Below, in pieces: positions 37,302 through 48,527 of a stretch of DNA of 64,000 nt. Source of the DNA: Undibacterium sp. CCC3.4 (GTDB lineage Bacteria > Pseudomonadota > Gammaproteobacteria > Burkholderiales > Burkholderiaceae_D); assembly GCF_034347425.1 (NCBI RefSeq), contig NZ_CP133779.1:1054001-1118000 (forward strand), in the 5' to 3' direction. Position numbers and translations under genes: made by a program. The notes beneath the pieces are model-generated. The model searched no databases and had not been told where the DNA came from. It saw only the letters and a list, made by a program, of their open reading frames with translations. The number at the start of each line of letters is the position of its first letter. The first letter of the stretch is position 1.

Positions 37302-38127
37302 TATGGCTTTCGACAAATTCGCCCACTTCTCCATGAGTCACGTAAAGCCCATCTGTGGCGACGAAACTCAGGTGGAGACCTGTCCACACAACGACCTCAA
37401 TTTCATCGAGGATCTCTGCAAGCGGCATGAATTGGTGGCCTACATTGGGGATGGTACCTACAGTGTTGATGGTTTTGCCCCCGTGGAGCAGCTTAAGTAC
37501 CTACAGGACCGCTACGGCCTGTTCCTCTACCTCGACGACTCCCATGGCTTGTCAATTACTGGCGAGCGCGGCGAAGGACATGTGCTTCGAGCGTTGGGTG
37601 AACTCAACGACCGCACTGTCGTCGTCGGGTCATTGGCTAAAGCCTTTGGTGCCTGCGGTGGAATGTTGCTTAGTGGAGATTCTGCACTCAAGGAGCGGCT
37701 GGTGCGTTATGGTAATCCGTGGTCGCAATACATGAATTCTGCGGGCATTGGTGGCACCTTAGCTTCTCTGGCGCTGCATAAGAGCCCAGAGCTTGGCCGG
37801 TTACAAGCCGCGTGGCGCCGTAACTTGTTGACCCTCGACGAGCAGTTTAAGTCCATCAATCGGTTCACAGAATCACCGATCCGAGTGATTCTGCTCGATT
37901 CAGCCGAAACGGCGGTTAACAGTGCTGCCGCGCTATTGGATCGCGGTTTCTACACCTCCGCAGTCTTCTTTCCGATCGTACCTAAGGACATGGCCGGGCT
38001 ACGGATCATGCCGCGCGCGGATTTGAGCCCAGAGCAAATGAATGTATTCTGTAGTGCTCTCACCGAGGTCTGCTCGGCGTCGTTGCGCTCCCCGAAAACC
38101 CCTCACCACCCAAAAGAGACTTCATGA
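37302..38127 (+). pseudogene. Alpha-oxoamine-synthase-like PLP enzyme, 3' part
   Basis: The rest of the gene cut by IS copy B. It holds the PLP-ring Asp-X-His segment (LFLYLDDSHGLSITGERGEG) and the Schiff-base Lys in VGSLAKAFGACGGMLLSGD, followed by the family's C-terminal small domain (AVFFPIVPKDMAGLRIMPRADLSPEQM). The catalytic set is complete, so the ancestral enzyme was probably active. The stop overlaps the start of the MetRS-like gene by four bases (ATGA), showing an operon. A truncated product starting within the IS end is possible but would lack the acyl-binding N-terminus. Confidence 0.85.
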
Positions 38128-39668
38128 GTGATACCTCCAATGCAGCGGCCCGCCCGCTGTACCTGACGACGCCCATTTACTATGTCAATGACCGCCCCCA
38201 CCTCGGACACGCTTATGCCAGCATCCACGCCGACGTGGTTGCCCGTTACGGCGTCCTAGAGGGCCGGCCCACCGTTTTCATCACGGGGGCAGATGAGCAT
38301 GGGGAAAAGATTGCCAAGGCCGCGGCCGCCATGAATGAGCCCATCCAGGCCTTCGTTGACTATAATGCTGCAGCTTTTCGTCATGCTTGGGAGCAATTGA
38401 GCGTGGCTCCCACGGCTTTCGTCCGTACCACTGACCCTGCTCACAAGGCTTATGTTAGCGCGATCCTACAGTTACTCCACGACAAGGGAGACATCTATGA
38501 AGCGGAGTACGAAGGCCTGTACTCGGTGGGACAGGAGCGCTACGTCACCCAGAAGGAGCTGGTGGACGGCAAACTGCCCGAAGACAAGGAACCGCCTCAG
38601 CTGCGTCGTGAAACCAATTATTTTTTCAGGATGGAAAAGTATAGAGAGTCAATCCGAGAACTACTGCGAAACCAGCCTGATCTTATCCATCCCAAAGAAT
38701 ACGCTGCAGAGGTTCGTAAACTGTTAGAGGAGCCCATCGGCGACCTGAGTATCTCTCGCCCCATAGACCGCGTCAGCTGGGGAATTCCGCTGCCATGGGA
38801 TCATGCCCACGTGACCTATGTATGGTTCGACGCGCTGCTGAGCTACGTGTCCGAGCTGCGCAAAGAAGAGGGGCGCTTCGACCGCTTCTGGCCGCACACC
38901 CGCCACATCATCGGCAAGGACATTCTCAGGCCTCATGCGCTGTTTTGGTTGTCCATGTGCCTAGCCATTGGACTGCCACCCTATCGCAGGCTGCATGTCT
39001 CAGGCCATTTGTTGGGATCGGACGGGCGAAAGATGAGCAAGTCTCTGGGAAATGGTGTTGATCCGCTCGATGCAGCCAGGAAGTACGGCGTTGACGTATT
39101 GCGTTATGTATTGATTCGCGAAGTCCCCTTTGGGGTTGATGGGATCATCAGCGAACAAGTCATCGAGCAGCGGCTGCGGAATGACCTTGCCAACGACTTT
39201 GGTAATCTCGCGGCACGGACATTGGCGATGATCGGCCGCTATCGCGAGGGCCGCGTTCCTGCTGCTTCCGACCTAGGCGACGCTGAACGTCGCCTACAAA
39301 CTGAGAGCGAACGCCTTCGGCAGATGTGCCCTGGATGGGTGGAGGATCTGTGGCTATCGCATGGAGTGGAAGAGATTCTAGAGTTCGTGCGCTCGTTGAA
39401 TCGATATGTAAGCGAGCAGGTGCCTTGGGCCCTGGCCAAGCAACCGGATCAACAGTGTCGACTCGACACGGTCCTTAATACCTTGCATCAAGGATTAGTT
39501 ACCGCCTCCACGCTGCTGTTCCCAGTCATGCCTGGAAAGATGTCGACGCTGCGCACCACCCTAGGCCTCACCGCGGCACCCTCCTTGTCCGAGTTCTGGA
39601 CAACGACAGGTGGCCAGCAGGTGGACGTAGAAGCTCCGGTGCTGTTTCCAAAAATGGGGGATGATTAA
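38124..39668 (+). CDS. Methionyl-tRNA synthetase paralogue (short form)
   Basis: A 514-residue class I aminoacyl-tRNA synthetase. HIGH motif as PHLGHAY (residues 25-31), TGADEHGEKI, WFDALLSYVS, and KMSKS in DGRKMSKSLGNGVDP (about residue 304). The zinc-knuckle cysteines of the E. coli enzyme are absent (YSVGQERYVTQKEL in their place), as in the short or mitochondrial-like type, and there is no C-terminal EMAPII domain. It lies between the PLP enzyme and the adenylating enzyme with a four-base overlap and no gap, which argues against a housekeeping role. It may give self-resistance to a MetRS inhibitor or supply Met-tRNA or Met-adenylate to biosynthesis (inference). Confidence 0.88.
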   Translation: MSDTSNAAARPLYLTTPIYYVNDRPHLGHAYASIHADVVARYGVLEGRPTVFITGADEHGEKIAKAAAAMNEPIQAFVDYNAAAFRHAWEQLSVAPTAFVRTTDPAHKAYVSAILQLLHDKGDIYEAEYEGLYSVGQERYVTQKELVDGKLPEDKEPPQLRRETNYFFRMEKYRESIRELLRNQPDLIHPKEYAAEVRKLLEEPIGDLSISRPIDRVSWGIPLPWDHAHVTYVWFDALLSYVSELRKEEGRFDRFWPHTRHIIGKDILRPHALFWLSMCLAIGLPPYRRLHVSGHLLGSDGRKMSKSLGNGVDPLDAARKYGVDVLRYVLIREVPFGVDGIISEQVIEQRLRNDLANDFGNLAARTLAMIGRYREGRVPAASDLGDAERRLQTESERLRQMCPGWVEDLWLSHGVEEILEFVRSLNRYVSEQVPWALAKQPDQQCRLDTVLNTLHQGLVTASTLLFPVMPGKMSTLRTTLGLTAAPSLSEFWTTTGGQQVDVEAPVLFPKMGDD

Positions 39669-40717
39669 ATGCGCTATAGCGTTGAACAACTGATTGCATT
39701 GGCTCGCGTCAGCTCGCCAGTGTATGGCAAGCTCTATCGCGACCTTCCCCCTGGTGCGTTGGCATGGGATCAGGTTCCGGTGCTCACGCACGACCTCCTG
39801 ATGGCGGTCGTGCATGATGCACAGGCCATCAGTTTCTTCGATCCACGCGGGCGCTCGGACGGGATCATCTATCAGTCATCAGCCACGACGGGCAAACCCA
39901 AGGCTACAATCTTCGGGCGCGAAGAATGGAAGGCCACCCTCATCCTCTTAGCCACGCGTCATTGGAAATCTGGCGCGCTGCAAGAGGGCGATTTCGTAGC
40001 CAACCTCTGTGTTGGCGGAAGCGCTTCTTTCATGTTCGTGCACGGCACACTTGAGCAGTTCCCCAGCCGCTGTGTGGAGGTGCCAATTGGTTCCGACCAC
40101 CCCTTTCCCTATATTCTGGACACCTACCGGAAGTTCGGAGCCAACGTGCTGGCCGGCATCAATTCGGTCTTGCTAGGGATGGCTCATCATATCTTGGCGG
40201 AGGGGATGCCTGATACCACCATCACGCGCATTCTCTGTGGCGGTGAGCTGATGTATGGTGCCCAGCTTGGCATCGTCCAACGCGCATTCCCCAATGCGAT
40301 GGTGATTCCATTCATGTTCGCCACCACCGAGACCGGCTTGATCGGCCTAAGCGAGACCGGCTTCGCACAGAACGAGTTCCGGGTGTGCGCTGACGCCTGC
40401 CTCTTGGAAATCGTGGACCCAGCCACGTTACAGCCGATTGAGGAAGCAGGCCGGATGGGGCTTTGCGTGGTAACCAGTCTACTACGCACGGCGGCACCGG
40501 CTATTCGAATGGATATAGGAGATTTCGCCATGTGGGAGGAGGATTCCGGTGTGGCCGAGCGCAAGTTCTCCATCCATGGCCGTCGCTTTACCACGCGTTA
40601 TCCGCTCGGCCCGCGGGTGCTCATCACCGAGACCGATGTCGCGGCCCTGATTGTTGCCCTATCGGTCGACATCCCGCTGTTGAAGTTGCGTCTCGATCTT
40701 GACAGTGACGCCGCCAC
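39669..40717 (+). pseudogene. PaaK/LuxE-like adenylating enzyme, cut by IS copy C
   Basis: It starts at ATG 39669 directly after the MetRS stop. The first 349 residues have the AMP-ligase motifs: P-loop IIYQSSATTGKPKATIFG, PFMFATTETGLIGLSE (adenine side) and APAIRMDIGDFAMWEE (ribose-binding Asp). This arrangement fits phenylacetate-CoA ligase/LuxE-type enzymes, which activate carboxylic acids. The IS starts at 40718 in the C-terminal domain; as it stands the protein ends with ten IS-derived residues. The probable original C-terminus is the stub at 41964-42068. The missing residues are few, so partial activity is possible. Confidence 0.8.
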
Positions 40718-40725
40718 TGTAGTGG

Positions 40726-41912
<1,187 letters not shown>

Positions 41913-41963
41913 TTAGGTAATTATTCCTCCTATTGAGGTGTCCGTAAACATTAGACCATTACA

Positions 41964-42068
41964 GTTGTTAATGGTGGAGCGCTTACGATCAATTTGGATT
42001 GCAGCGAGTTCTGTCGATGCATTTGGATCACACTAAAGTCAGAACTGATGTTAGGTCAATTTGATTAA
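41964..42068 (+). pseudogene. Displaced 3' stub of the adenylating enzyme gene
   Basis: Directly after IS copy C the plus strand reads VVNGGALTINLDCSEF and on to a TAA at 42066-42068, which is part of a strong terminator. It fits as the C-terminal end of the adenylating enzyme (…LRLDLDSDAAT + VVNGGALTINLD…), but with no matching target duplication the exact joint cannot be rebuilt. Confidence 0.55.
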
Positions 42069-42100
42069 AAAAAGCCCAATAGAAAAATTGGGCTTTTTTG
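42066..42100 (+). terminator. Rho-independent terminator of the interrupted operon
   Basis: AAAAAAGCCCAAT (42068-42080), a short loop, and ATTGGGCTTTTTT (42087-42099): a strong stem with a T run on both strands. It begins at the stop codon of the stub and closes the plus-strand operon; it could also end glmS transcripts from the other side. Confidence 0.85.
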
Positions 42101-42217
42101 CTTTTGTTTAAATAATTTATCGATTTTAAGATAAATTACGAATGGTTGAGTTTACGACTGTAATGAACAGTTTACGACTATATTAAGCGGGAATAGTCAA
42201 TTACACTGCTTACCCAA

Positions 42218-44035
42218 TCACTCCACCGTCACACTCTTCGCCAAATTCCGCGGCTTATCGACATCGGTACCACGCGCGAGCGCGGTGTGATAGGCCAGCA
42301 GTTGCAAAGGTATGGTATGCAAAATCGGTGACAATTGGCCGTAATGCTCGGGCAAGCGGATGACGTGTACGCCTTCGCTGGCTTTGATGTGGGAGTCGGC
42401 GTCGGCAAACACGAACAACTCGCCGCCGCGGGCGCGTACTTCTTGTAAGTTCGATTTCAACTTCTCGATCAAGACGTCATTCGGTGCGACTGTCACTACC
42501 GGCATTTCCTTGGTTACCAGCGCCAGCGGACCATGTTTCAATTCGCCGGCCGGATAGGCTTCGGCGTGGATGTAGGAGATTTCTTTGAGCTTGAGTGCGC
42601 CTTCGAGGGCGATCGGGTAGTGCAGACCACGGCCGAGGAACAGGGCGTTTTCTTTGCTGGCGAACATTTCAGCCCAGGCGATGATTTGCGGTTCCAGCGC
42701 CAGCACAGCACTGATGGCGGCGGGCAGATGGCGCAAGGCTTTCATGTGGGCGGCTTCTTCACTGTCCGACAACAGGCCTTTGCTTTGCGCCAGAGTCAAC
42801 GTCAACAGGAACAAGGCGGCCAATTGGGTGGTGAAGGCCTTGGTCGAGGCGACCCCGACTTCGACGCCGGCATGGGTGATGTAGCAGAGTTGGCATTCGC
42901 GCACCATGGCGCTGGTCGCGACATTGCAAATCGTCAGCGTGTGCGGCATGCCGAGGCTACGTGCGTGTTTCAGTGCGGCCAAGGTATCGGCGGTTTCGCC
43001 GCTTTGTGACAGTGTCACTACCAGCGACTTCGGATTGGGCACGCTGTCACGGTAGCGGTATTCGCTGGCGATTTCGACATTGACTGGAATTTTAGCGATC
43101 GATTCCAGCCAGTATTTGGCGGTCAGACCGGCATAATAACTGGTACCGCAAGCGAGTATGAGTACCGAATCGATTTCTTGAAATACTTGGTAGGCACCGT
43201 CACCGAACAATTCCGGCATGATGCCGGCGACCCCTTCGAGGGTGTCGCTGATCGCGCGCGGTTGTTCGAAAATTTCTTTCTGCATGTAGTGGCGATATGG
43301 GCCGAGCTCGGCTGCGCCACTGTGGGCATGCACGGTGCATACTGGGCGCTGAACGGCACGGCCTTCGGCATCGACGATCCACACGCCTTGCAACTGCAAG
43401 TCGATCACATCGCCCTCTTCCAGATAAATGATCTGGTCGGTGGTGCCGGCAATGGCCATGGCATCGGAAGCGAGGAAGTTTTCGCCGATACCGACGCCGA
43501 CGATGAGTGGCGAACCCTGACGCGCGCCGACCACGCGGTGTGGTTCGTCACGGCAGAATACGGCAATCGCATAGGCACCGGTGAGGCGCTTGACCGCTTG
43601 CTGTACGGTGTCGAACAAATCGCCTTGATACAGATGATCGACCAGATGAGCGATGACTTCGGTATCGGTCTGACTTTCGAACACATAGCCGAGGGCACTC
43701 AGTTCGGCGCGCAGTTCCTCATGGTTTTCGATGATGCCGTTATGCACCAGTGCGATGCGTTCACGCGAAAAATGCGGATGCGCGTTGGCCGATGAGGGTA
43801 CGCCATGCGTGGCCCAGCGCGTATGGGCGATGCCGGTGAAGCCAGCCAGCCCACGCTGTTCTACTTGCGCTTCTAATTCGGTGACGCGGGCGGTGCTGCG
43901 CGAACGTTGTAACTGGCCATCGACGTGCAGCGCGACGCCGCAGGAATCGTAGCCGCGGTATTCGAGGCGCTTCAAACCCTCCAGCAGAATGGGGGTGATG
44001 TTACGTTGGGCTACTGCTGCGACGATACCGCACAT
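42218..44035 (-). CDS. glmS: Glutamine-fructose-6-phosphate aminotransferase GlmS
   Basis: A 605-residue enzyme of normal length. [12 protein letters not shown] has the N-terminal nucleophile Cys2, the glutaminase domain includes [18 protein letters not shown], and two SIS domains follow ([35 protein letters not shown]). It ends LAKSVTVE, the canonical C-terminus with Lys for the isomerase site. It makes glucosamine-6-phosphate for cell-wall synthesis, upstream of GlmU at 49.6 kb. The Lrp-type gene is divergent. Confidence 0.97.
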   Translation of the reverse strand: MCGIVAAVAQRNITPILLEGLKRLEYRGYDSCGVALHVDGQLQRSRSTARVTELEAQVEQRGLAGFTGIAHTRWATHGVPSSANAHPHFSRERIALVHNGIIENHEELRAELSALGYVFESQTDTEVIAHLVDHLYQGDLFDTVQQAVKRLTGAYAIAVFCRDEPHRVVGARQGSPLIVGVGIGENFLASDAMAIAGTTDQIIYLEEGDVIDLQLQGVWIVDAEGRAVQRPVCTVHAHSGAAELGPYRHYMQKEIFEQPRAISDTLEGVAGIMPELFGDGAYQVFQEIDSVLILACGTSYYAGLTAKYWLESIAKIPVNVEIASEYRYRDSVPNPKSLVVTLSQSGETADTLAALKHARSLGMPHTLTICNVATSAMVRECQLCYITHAGVEVGVASTKAFTTQLAALFLLTLTLAQSKGLLSDSEEAAHMKALRHLPAAISAVLALEPQIIAWAEMFASKENALFLGRGLHYPIALEGALKLKEISYIHAEAYPAGELKHGPLALVTKEMPVVTVAPNDVLIEKLKSNLQEVRARGGELFVFADADSHIKASEGVHVIRLPEHYGQLSPILHTIPLQLLAYHTALARGTDVDKPRNLAKSVTVE

Positions 44036-44186
44036 AGGAACTCCGTGGAAGGTGGAATGAGAATGACGCTATGCTAAAGCGTTTGCGATGAATTTATATT
44101 TCAAAATACGATTGAATATGGAATAAACAGCTACTACAATCAATATATGGTTTTTTATTTCATTAATTGAGTGATTTTGAATTTTT

Positions 44187-44657
44187 ATGACAAGCATGAC
44201 GATCTTAGATGAACTCGATAAACGCATCTTGTTGCAATTACAGCAGGATTGCGCCATCAGTAACCACGAACTGGCGGCGCGCGTACATGCCTCGCCTCCG
44301 ACTTGTCTGCGCCGCGTCAAACGCTTGACCGACGAGGGCGTGATCGCCCGTCAGGTGGCGCTGCTGGCACCCGAAAAGCTCGCCAGCAGCCTGACGGCCA
44401 TCGTCGAAATTACCCTCGACTTGCAAGCCAGCGAAAAACTCATTGCCTTCGAAGCCTTGGTAGCCAGTGACATCGCGGTACAGCAGTGCTACCGTGTCTC
44501 GCCTGGCCCCGACTTTGTGCTGGTGATTCAGGTCGCTGATATGGCGGCTTACCACGCACTGGCACATCGCCTGTTCGCCGGCCACAGCAATATTCGCAAT
44601 GTGCGCAGTTTTTTTTCTATTTTCCGCAGTAAATTTGAAACCCGTATTGCCATCTGA
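44187..44657 (+). CDS. Lrp/AsnC-family transcriptional regulator
   Basis: A 156-residue protein with an N-terminal HTH (LDELDKRILLQLQQDCAISNHELAARVHASPPTCLRRVKRLTDEGVI) and a C-terminal RAM domain (SPGPDFVLVIQVADMAAYHALAHRLFAG). It senses amino acids or similar ligands. It is divergent from glmS, a common arrangement in Burkholderiales. The second Met (44196) is an alternative start. Confidence 0.92.
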   Translation: MTSMTILDELDKRILLQLQQDCAISNHELAARVHASPPTCLRRVKRLTDEGVIARQVALLAPEKLASSLTAIVEITLDLQASEKLIAFEALVASDIAVQQCYRVSPGPDFVLVIQVADMAAYHALAHRLFAGHSNIRNVRSFFSIFRSKFETRIAI

Positions 44658-44672
44658 AGCCAGGAGCCCGAC

Positions 44673-45518
44673 TCACAGCGGGCGTATGCTTTCCTTCAGC
44701 ACTTCGGTGCGGTAGTAACGTTGAAAGCCTTTCCATACCAAGTCACTCACGCCGCTGCGCTGAAACATTTCCTGTAACTGCGCGCGCTCTTGCTCATTGA
44801 GTGCCGTGTTTGACAGGTAGAGGCCGCTCTCGCCCCATGGCAGTTCTTGCATGGCATCGTATTGCAGTTTATCGCTGAGATCTTCGATACGCGCATCGGC
44901 CTGCACCGATCCGGCCAAAATCGACGGCGCCATGATGGTGTAAGCGACCACTCCTGATTTAAGCAAGCGGGCGAGCGAGATGGCGTCGACTTCTTGTACC
45001 AAGCGGCCCTGTTTCTGCAATGCCAGCAGCAGCCCCTGGTAGGCTGGGCCATAATCGAAACCGCGCACTACCGCCACACGACTACTCTTTGCATCCAGCA
45101 GCTCTTGGAAATTTTTAAATGGAACACGTGGCGCGCGAATCGAAATCAACATGGCGCGGTTGCGTACCAAGGGTATGAACACGCCAAGTTGATCGCGTTT
45201 CGGCGTGCGCGAAGCCGGAATGAGCATGTCGGCCTGACCGCTTTCAAACAAAAATTCCTGGCGCGAACGCGGCACTGGCACCAAGCTGAACTGGCATTTT
45301 TCGCGCGCACCCAAAGTTTCGAGCAGCTCCGGATAGATCCCGCTGAGCAGGGTTCCAGAACTGGTCACGCTGAGCCCGATCGGTGCCAATGGCACCTCGA
45401 TGACGCGCGCACAATCGGCCAGCGCCGAGAATGCGACCAAGATGAGCGGGCCAGCCAGAGCAAGCCGCAGCAGGCTACGCGCGCAGCGGTGGCGTATTGT
45501 GTGGCAAGTGGTGGTCAA
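44673..45518 (-). CDS. Periplasmic SBP-family-3-like protein
   Basis: A 281-residue protein with a signal peptide (LALAGPLILVAFSALADC). The fold motifs are as in transporter-type binding proteins (LLSGIYPELLETLGAREKCQF, FESGQADMLIPASRTPKRD, RVAVVRGFDYGPAYQGLL), close to the orphan binding proteins found near sensors. No permease gene is next to it. It converges on the Lrp gene. Ligand unknown. Confidence 0.78.
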   Translation of the reverse strand: MTTTCHTIRHRCARSLLRLALAGPLILVAFSALADCARVIEVPLAPIGLSVTSSGTLLSGIYPELLETLGAREKCQFSLVPVPRSRQEFLFESGQADMLIPASRTPKRDQLGVFIPLVRNRAMLISIRAPRVPFKNFQELLDAKSSRVAVVRGFDYGPAYQGLLLALQKQGRLVQEVDAISLARLLKSGVVAYTIMAPSILAGSVQADARIEDLSDKLQYDAMQELPWGESGLYLSNTALNEQERAQLQEMFQRSGVSDLVWKGFQRYYRTEVLKESIRPL

Positions 45519-45551
45519 GCTTATTTCCTCATCCCTGTTACAGGAAGTGAT

Positions 45552-46241
45552 TCAGTGTTTTTCACATAATGCCGTCAATTTTTCCAGCGAGAGTATATCG
45601 ATACCTCTGTAGATTAATCGTATCACTTTGTGGTCGCTCAAAAATTTTAATTCTTTGGATAGGCTTTGCCGGCTCATCCCCAACATCATGGCCAGCGATT
45701 CTTGTGACACCGGAATCCGATTCGACAGTGGCAACGGGCCGACCAACAGCAGCAAGCGCCGTGCCACGCGCGCGCGTAAGGTGCGCAAATGGGCATCTTC
45801 GACGATGCCATATAACAGCCGCATGCGGCCCGCCACCAGCGTGGCGATGCCAGCGGCAAAATGCGCATCGGCCAGGCACAGGGCAAACGCGGCCGGGTGC
45901 AGACACAGCAGTTCGGCCGAGCCGAGGGCGGTGGCATCGTGCGTACGTGGCAAGCCATCGAGCAGTGAAATTTCACCGAACCAGGTGCCGCTGTCGAGTA
46001 TCGTCAGGATCGCTTCGCGACCATCGGCATTAAGAGTAGACATTTTGATGCGACCATGTAGCAGCAGAAACCAGCTGCTCGGCGCATCGTCCTGACGAAA
46101 CAGCATTTCTCCCGCTTGCAGGCGGCGGCTTTCGGTAGCGGCCAAGACCTGCTCACGCAAGCCGGCAGGCAGGCCGCTGAACCAGGAAAATGCCGACAAG
46201 TGAGTCAGCATGTCGGTTGGCGAATACGCGGACATGGGCAA
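45552..46241 (-). CDS. Crp/Fnr-family transcriptional regulator
   Basis: A 229-residue protein. The cyclic-nucleotide-type beta-barrel is at residues 20-130 (LQAGEMLFRQDDAPSSWFLLLHGRIKMSTLNADGREAILTIL, GTWFGEISLLDGLPRTHDA). The C-terminal HTH is SQESLAMMLGMSRQSLSKELKFL. The Fnr-type iron-sulfur cysteines are absent. Divergent from the HD-aldolase-SDR operon, its likely target. Confidence 0.9.
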   Translation of the reverse strand: MPMSAYSPTDMLTHLSAFSWFSGLPAGLREQVLAATESRRLQAGEMLFRQDDAPSSWFLLLHGRIKMSTLNADGREAILTILDSGTWFGEISLLDGLPRTHDATALGSAELLCLHPAAFALCLADAHFAAGIATLVAGRMRLLYGIVEDAHLRTLRARVARRLLLLVGPLPLSNRIPVSQESLAMMLGMSRQSLSKELKFLSDHKVIRLIYRGIDILSLEKLTALCEKH

Positions 46242-46347
46242 TCCTGAGCAAGAAGAGGAATGGAGCGAGCAATTGTAAAATATTTGACAGTCTGATTCTA
46301 CCCGTCGCGCTATGGTGAAGACATAAAAATAATCGGGAGTGAGACAA

Positions 46348-46956
46348 ATGCAACATCATGCTGATTTTACCCGCATGGATAACAGCAGCGCACAAGACTG
46401 GCAACTGATCGGCGCTGAGTTCATGCAGTTCACACAAAGCTTGCCACAGCGAGTGATTAAGCACTTGCAATTGTTGGAGGGCGATTATGGCGGTTTTCCG
46501 GTCGATCGCTATACCCATTCGCTGCAAACCGCCACGCGCGCGCTGCGTGACGGTCGCGATGAAGAATACGTCTGTTGCGCGCTCTTGCACGATATCGGCG
46601 ACACGCTGGGCAGTTTCAACCATCCTGACATCGCCGCCGCGATACTCAAACCATTTGTCAGCGAAGAAAATCTCTGGATGGTGCAGCACCACGGAATTTT
46701 TCAAGGCCATTACTTCTTTCATCATATCGGCATGGATCGCGATATGCGCGAGCAATTTCGCAGCCACCCGCAATTCGAGCGCACGGCCGAATTTTGTGCG
46801 CTCTACGATAACCCTTCGTTCGATGCGCATGCTGAAACGTTTCCGCTCATTGAGTTCGAACCGATGTTGCAGCGCTTGTTAGCGCGGCCGAAAAACAGTA
46901 TTTACCAAAGCATTGTCGCCAGCGATAAGCCCACCACTACCAAGGAAACCCCATGA
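46348..46956 (+). CDS. HD-domain protein, PhnZ/MIOX-like diiron oxygenase or phosphohydrolase
   Basis: About 202 residues from ATG 46348, with GGAGTGAG upstream. HD motifs: YTHSLQTATRALRDGRDEEYVCCALLHDIGDTLG, then NHPDIAA and VQHHGIFQGHYF, a set of His and Asp able to hold two metal ions. The spacing and the HSLQTATRA segment recall PhnZ-like mixed-valence diiron oxygenases, which split C-P or C-C bonds, more than standard HD phosphatases. It overlaps the class II aldolase gene by four bases. The substrate is unknown. Confidence 0.75.
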   Translation: MQHHADFTRMDNSSAQDWQLIGAEFMQFTQSLPQRVIKHLQLLEGDYGGFPVDRYTHSLQTATRALRDGRDEEYVCCALLHDIGDTLGSFNHPDIAAAILKPFVSEENLWMVQHHGIFQGHYFFHHIGMDRDMREQFRSHPQFERTAEFCALYDNPSFDAHAETFPLIEFEPMLQRLLARPKNSIYQSIVASDKPTTTKETP

Positions 46957-47708
46957 ATATCCCATCGTTGCGAGACCAAGTCAGCCCGGAAGAATGGCAA
47001 TTGCGGGTAGATTTGGCGGCCTGCTATCGTCTGGTTGCGCTGTACGGTTGGAGTGACTTGGTGTTTACCCACATCAGTGCACGTCTGCCCGGCGATGAAC
47101 ACCATTTCCTGATCAATCCTTACGGTTTGATGTTCGATGAAATTACCGCTTCATCCTTGGTGAAGGTCGATCAGCAATGTAACAAGCTGATCGATTCGCC
47201 CTTCCCGGTCAATCCGGCCGGTTTTGTCATTCACAGTGCGGTGCATGCCGCGCGTGACGATGCCCAATGCGTCTTGCATACGCATACCCGCGCCGGGGTG
47301 GCGGTGAGCGCGCAAAAATGCGGGGTGCTGCCCTTGTCGCAGCAATCGACGTTTGTGCTCGCCTCGCTGGCCTACCATGATTACGAGGGGGTAGCCTTCC
47401 GTGATGAAGAAAAACCGCGCTTGCAAGAGGATATAGGACGCGCCAATTTCCTGATGCTGCGTAACCATGGCTTGCTGACCGTCGGTAAGTCGATCGCCGA
47501 TGCCTTTCTGTCGATGTACACGTTTGAAGCGACCTGCCAAATTCAATTGGCGGCGCAAGCCGGCGGCGAACTGGTGCAGGTCAACCCGCTGATCGTTAAA
47601 GGGGTGTCGGAAGCGATGCGGGTGCAAACCGGCGGCCTCGGCGGTGCCTTCGTTTGGCCCTCGCTGATCCGCAAGTTGGAGCGGCTTGATCAAAGTTACC
47701 GCTCATGA
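46953..47708 (+). CDS. Class II aldolase/adducin family protein
   Basis: A 251-residue protein with the zinc-binding histidines in VLHTHTRAGVAVSAQ and LRNHGLLTVGKSIADAF, and the N-terminal ARLPGDEHHFLINPYGLMFDEITASSLVKV. Members cleave sugar phosphates or related hydroxy-acids; several serve as aldolase-like or epimerase-like enzymes. It is the middle gene of a three-gene operon with ATGA overlaps on both sides. Confidence 0.88.
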   Translation: MNIPSLRDQVSPEEWQLRVDLAACYRLVALYGWSDLVFTHISARLPGDEHHFLINPYGLMFDEITASSLVKVDQQCNKLIDSPFPVNPAGFVIHSAVHAARDDAQCVLHTHTRAGVAVSAQKCGVLPLSQQSTFVLASLAYHDYEGVAFRDEEKPRLQEDIGRANFLMLRNHGLLTVGKSIADAFLSMYTFEATCQIQLAAQAGGELVQVNPLIVKGVSEAMRVQTGGLGGAFVWPSLIRKLERLDQSYRS

Positions 47709-48523
47709 GTCGCGCTGCTCCTGTCATCATCATTACCGGCAGCTCCGACGGTATCGGTGCCGAAATGGCGCGGCAATTGGCGCAGCAGTACGGCGCGCGG
47801 GCGACGCTGGTGCTGGCGGCGCGCAATGAAACGGCCTTGCAGCAGGTGGCCGAACAATGCCGCGCCTACGGCAGCACTTGCCTGGTGCAGCCCACCGATG
47901 TCAGCGAGGAAAGCCAATGCCGGCGTTTGATCGCCACCACGGTGGCACAGTTCGGCGGCATCGATACGCTGATCAATAATGCCGGTAAATCCGCGCAGGC
48001 CTTGTTGGCGGAGGTGAGCGATCTGGGCTGGTATGAGGAGCTGATGCGTATCAATTTTTGGGGCAGCGTGTGGTGCACCCATGCGGCACTACCGTATTTG
48101 CGCCAAGCCGCTGGCCATATCGTGGCGGTCTCATCATTGGCCGGCTTGATCGGCGTGCCCGGTCGTAGCGCTTACAGCGCCAGCAAATTTGCCATGAATG
48201 GCTTTTTTGAGAGTTTGCGCAGCGAGGTGCGCGAAGCCGGGGTGCAGATCACCCTGGCCTATCCGGGCGTGGTGGCGACGCGGATTCGCTACCATGGCTA
48301 TAACGCCGCGGGCGCGGCGGCGGGCAGCAGTGGCCTGAAAGAAGACGATGCCATGCCGGTGGAACAATGCGCGCGGCTGATCATCGCCGGCATGCAGCAA
48401 GGCAAGCGCGAGGTGGTGATGACGGCCAAGGGCAAGTTAGCGCGCTGGCTCAAGCTGATTGCTCCGGCTTTGGTAGAAAAACTGGCGCTGGCGGCCTTAA
48501 AAAAGGAAGTGCGACCGGACTGA
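47705..48523 (+). CDS. Short-chain dehydrogenase/reductase
   Basis: A 272-residue SDR. Cofactor motif IITGSSDGIGAEMARQL, NNAGKSA, catalytic Ser in VSSLAGLIGVPGRSAYSASKFAM with the YxxxK pair. Third gene of the HD-aldolase-SDR operon. Substrate unknown; relatives of the DHRS7-like group reduce ketones. Confidence 0.9.
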   Translation: MSRAAPVIIITGSSDGIGAEMARQLAQQYGARATLVLAARNETALQQVAEQCRAYGSTCLVQPTDVSEESQCRRLIATTVAQFGGIDTLINNAGKSAQALLAEVSDLGWYEELMRINFWGSVWCTHAALPYLRQAAGHIVAVSSLAGLIGVPGRSAYSASKFAMNGFFESLRSEVREAGVQITLAYPGVVATRIRYHGYNAAGAAAGSSGLKEDDAMPVEQCARLIIAGMQQGKREVVMTAKGKLARWLKLIAPALVEKLALAALKKEVRPD

Positions 48524-48527
48524 AACT

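Noticed and set aside
42066-44035. glmS ribozyme
   Set aside because: Known from Gram-positive bacteria and placed in the 5' leader; the leader here (44036-44186) shows no ribozyme-like core.
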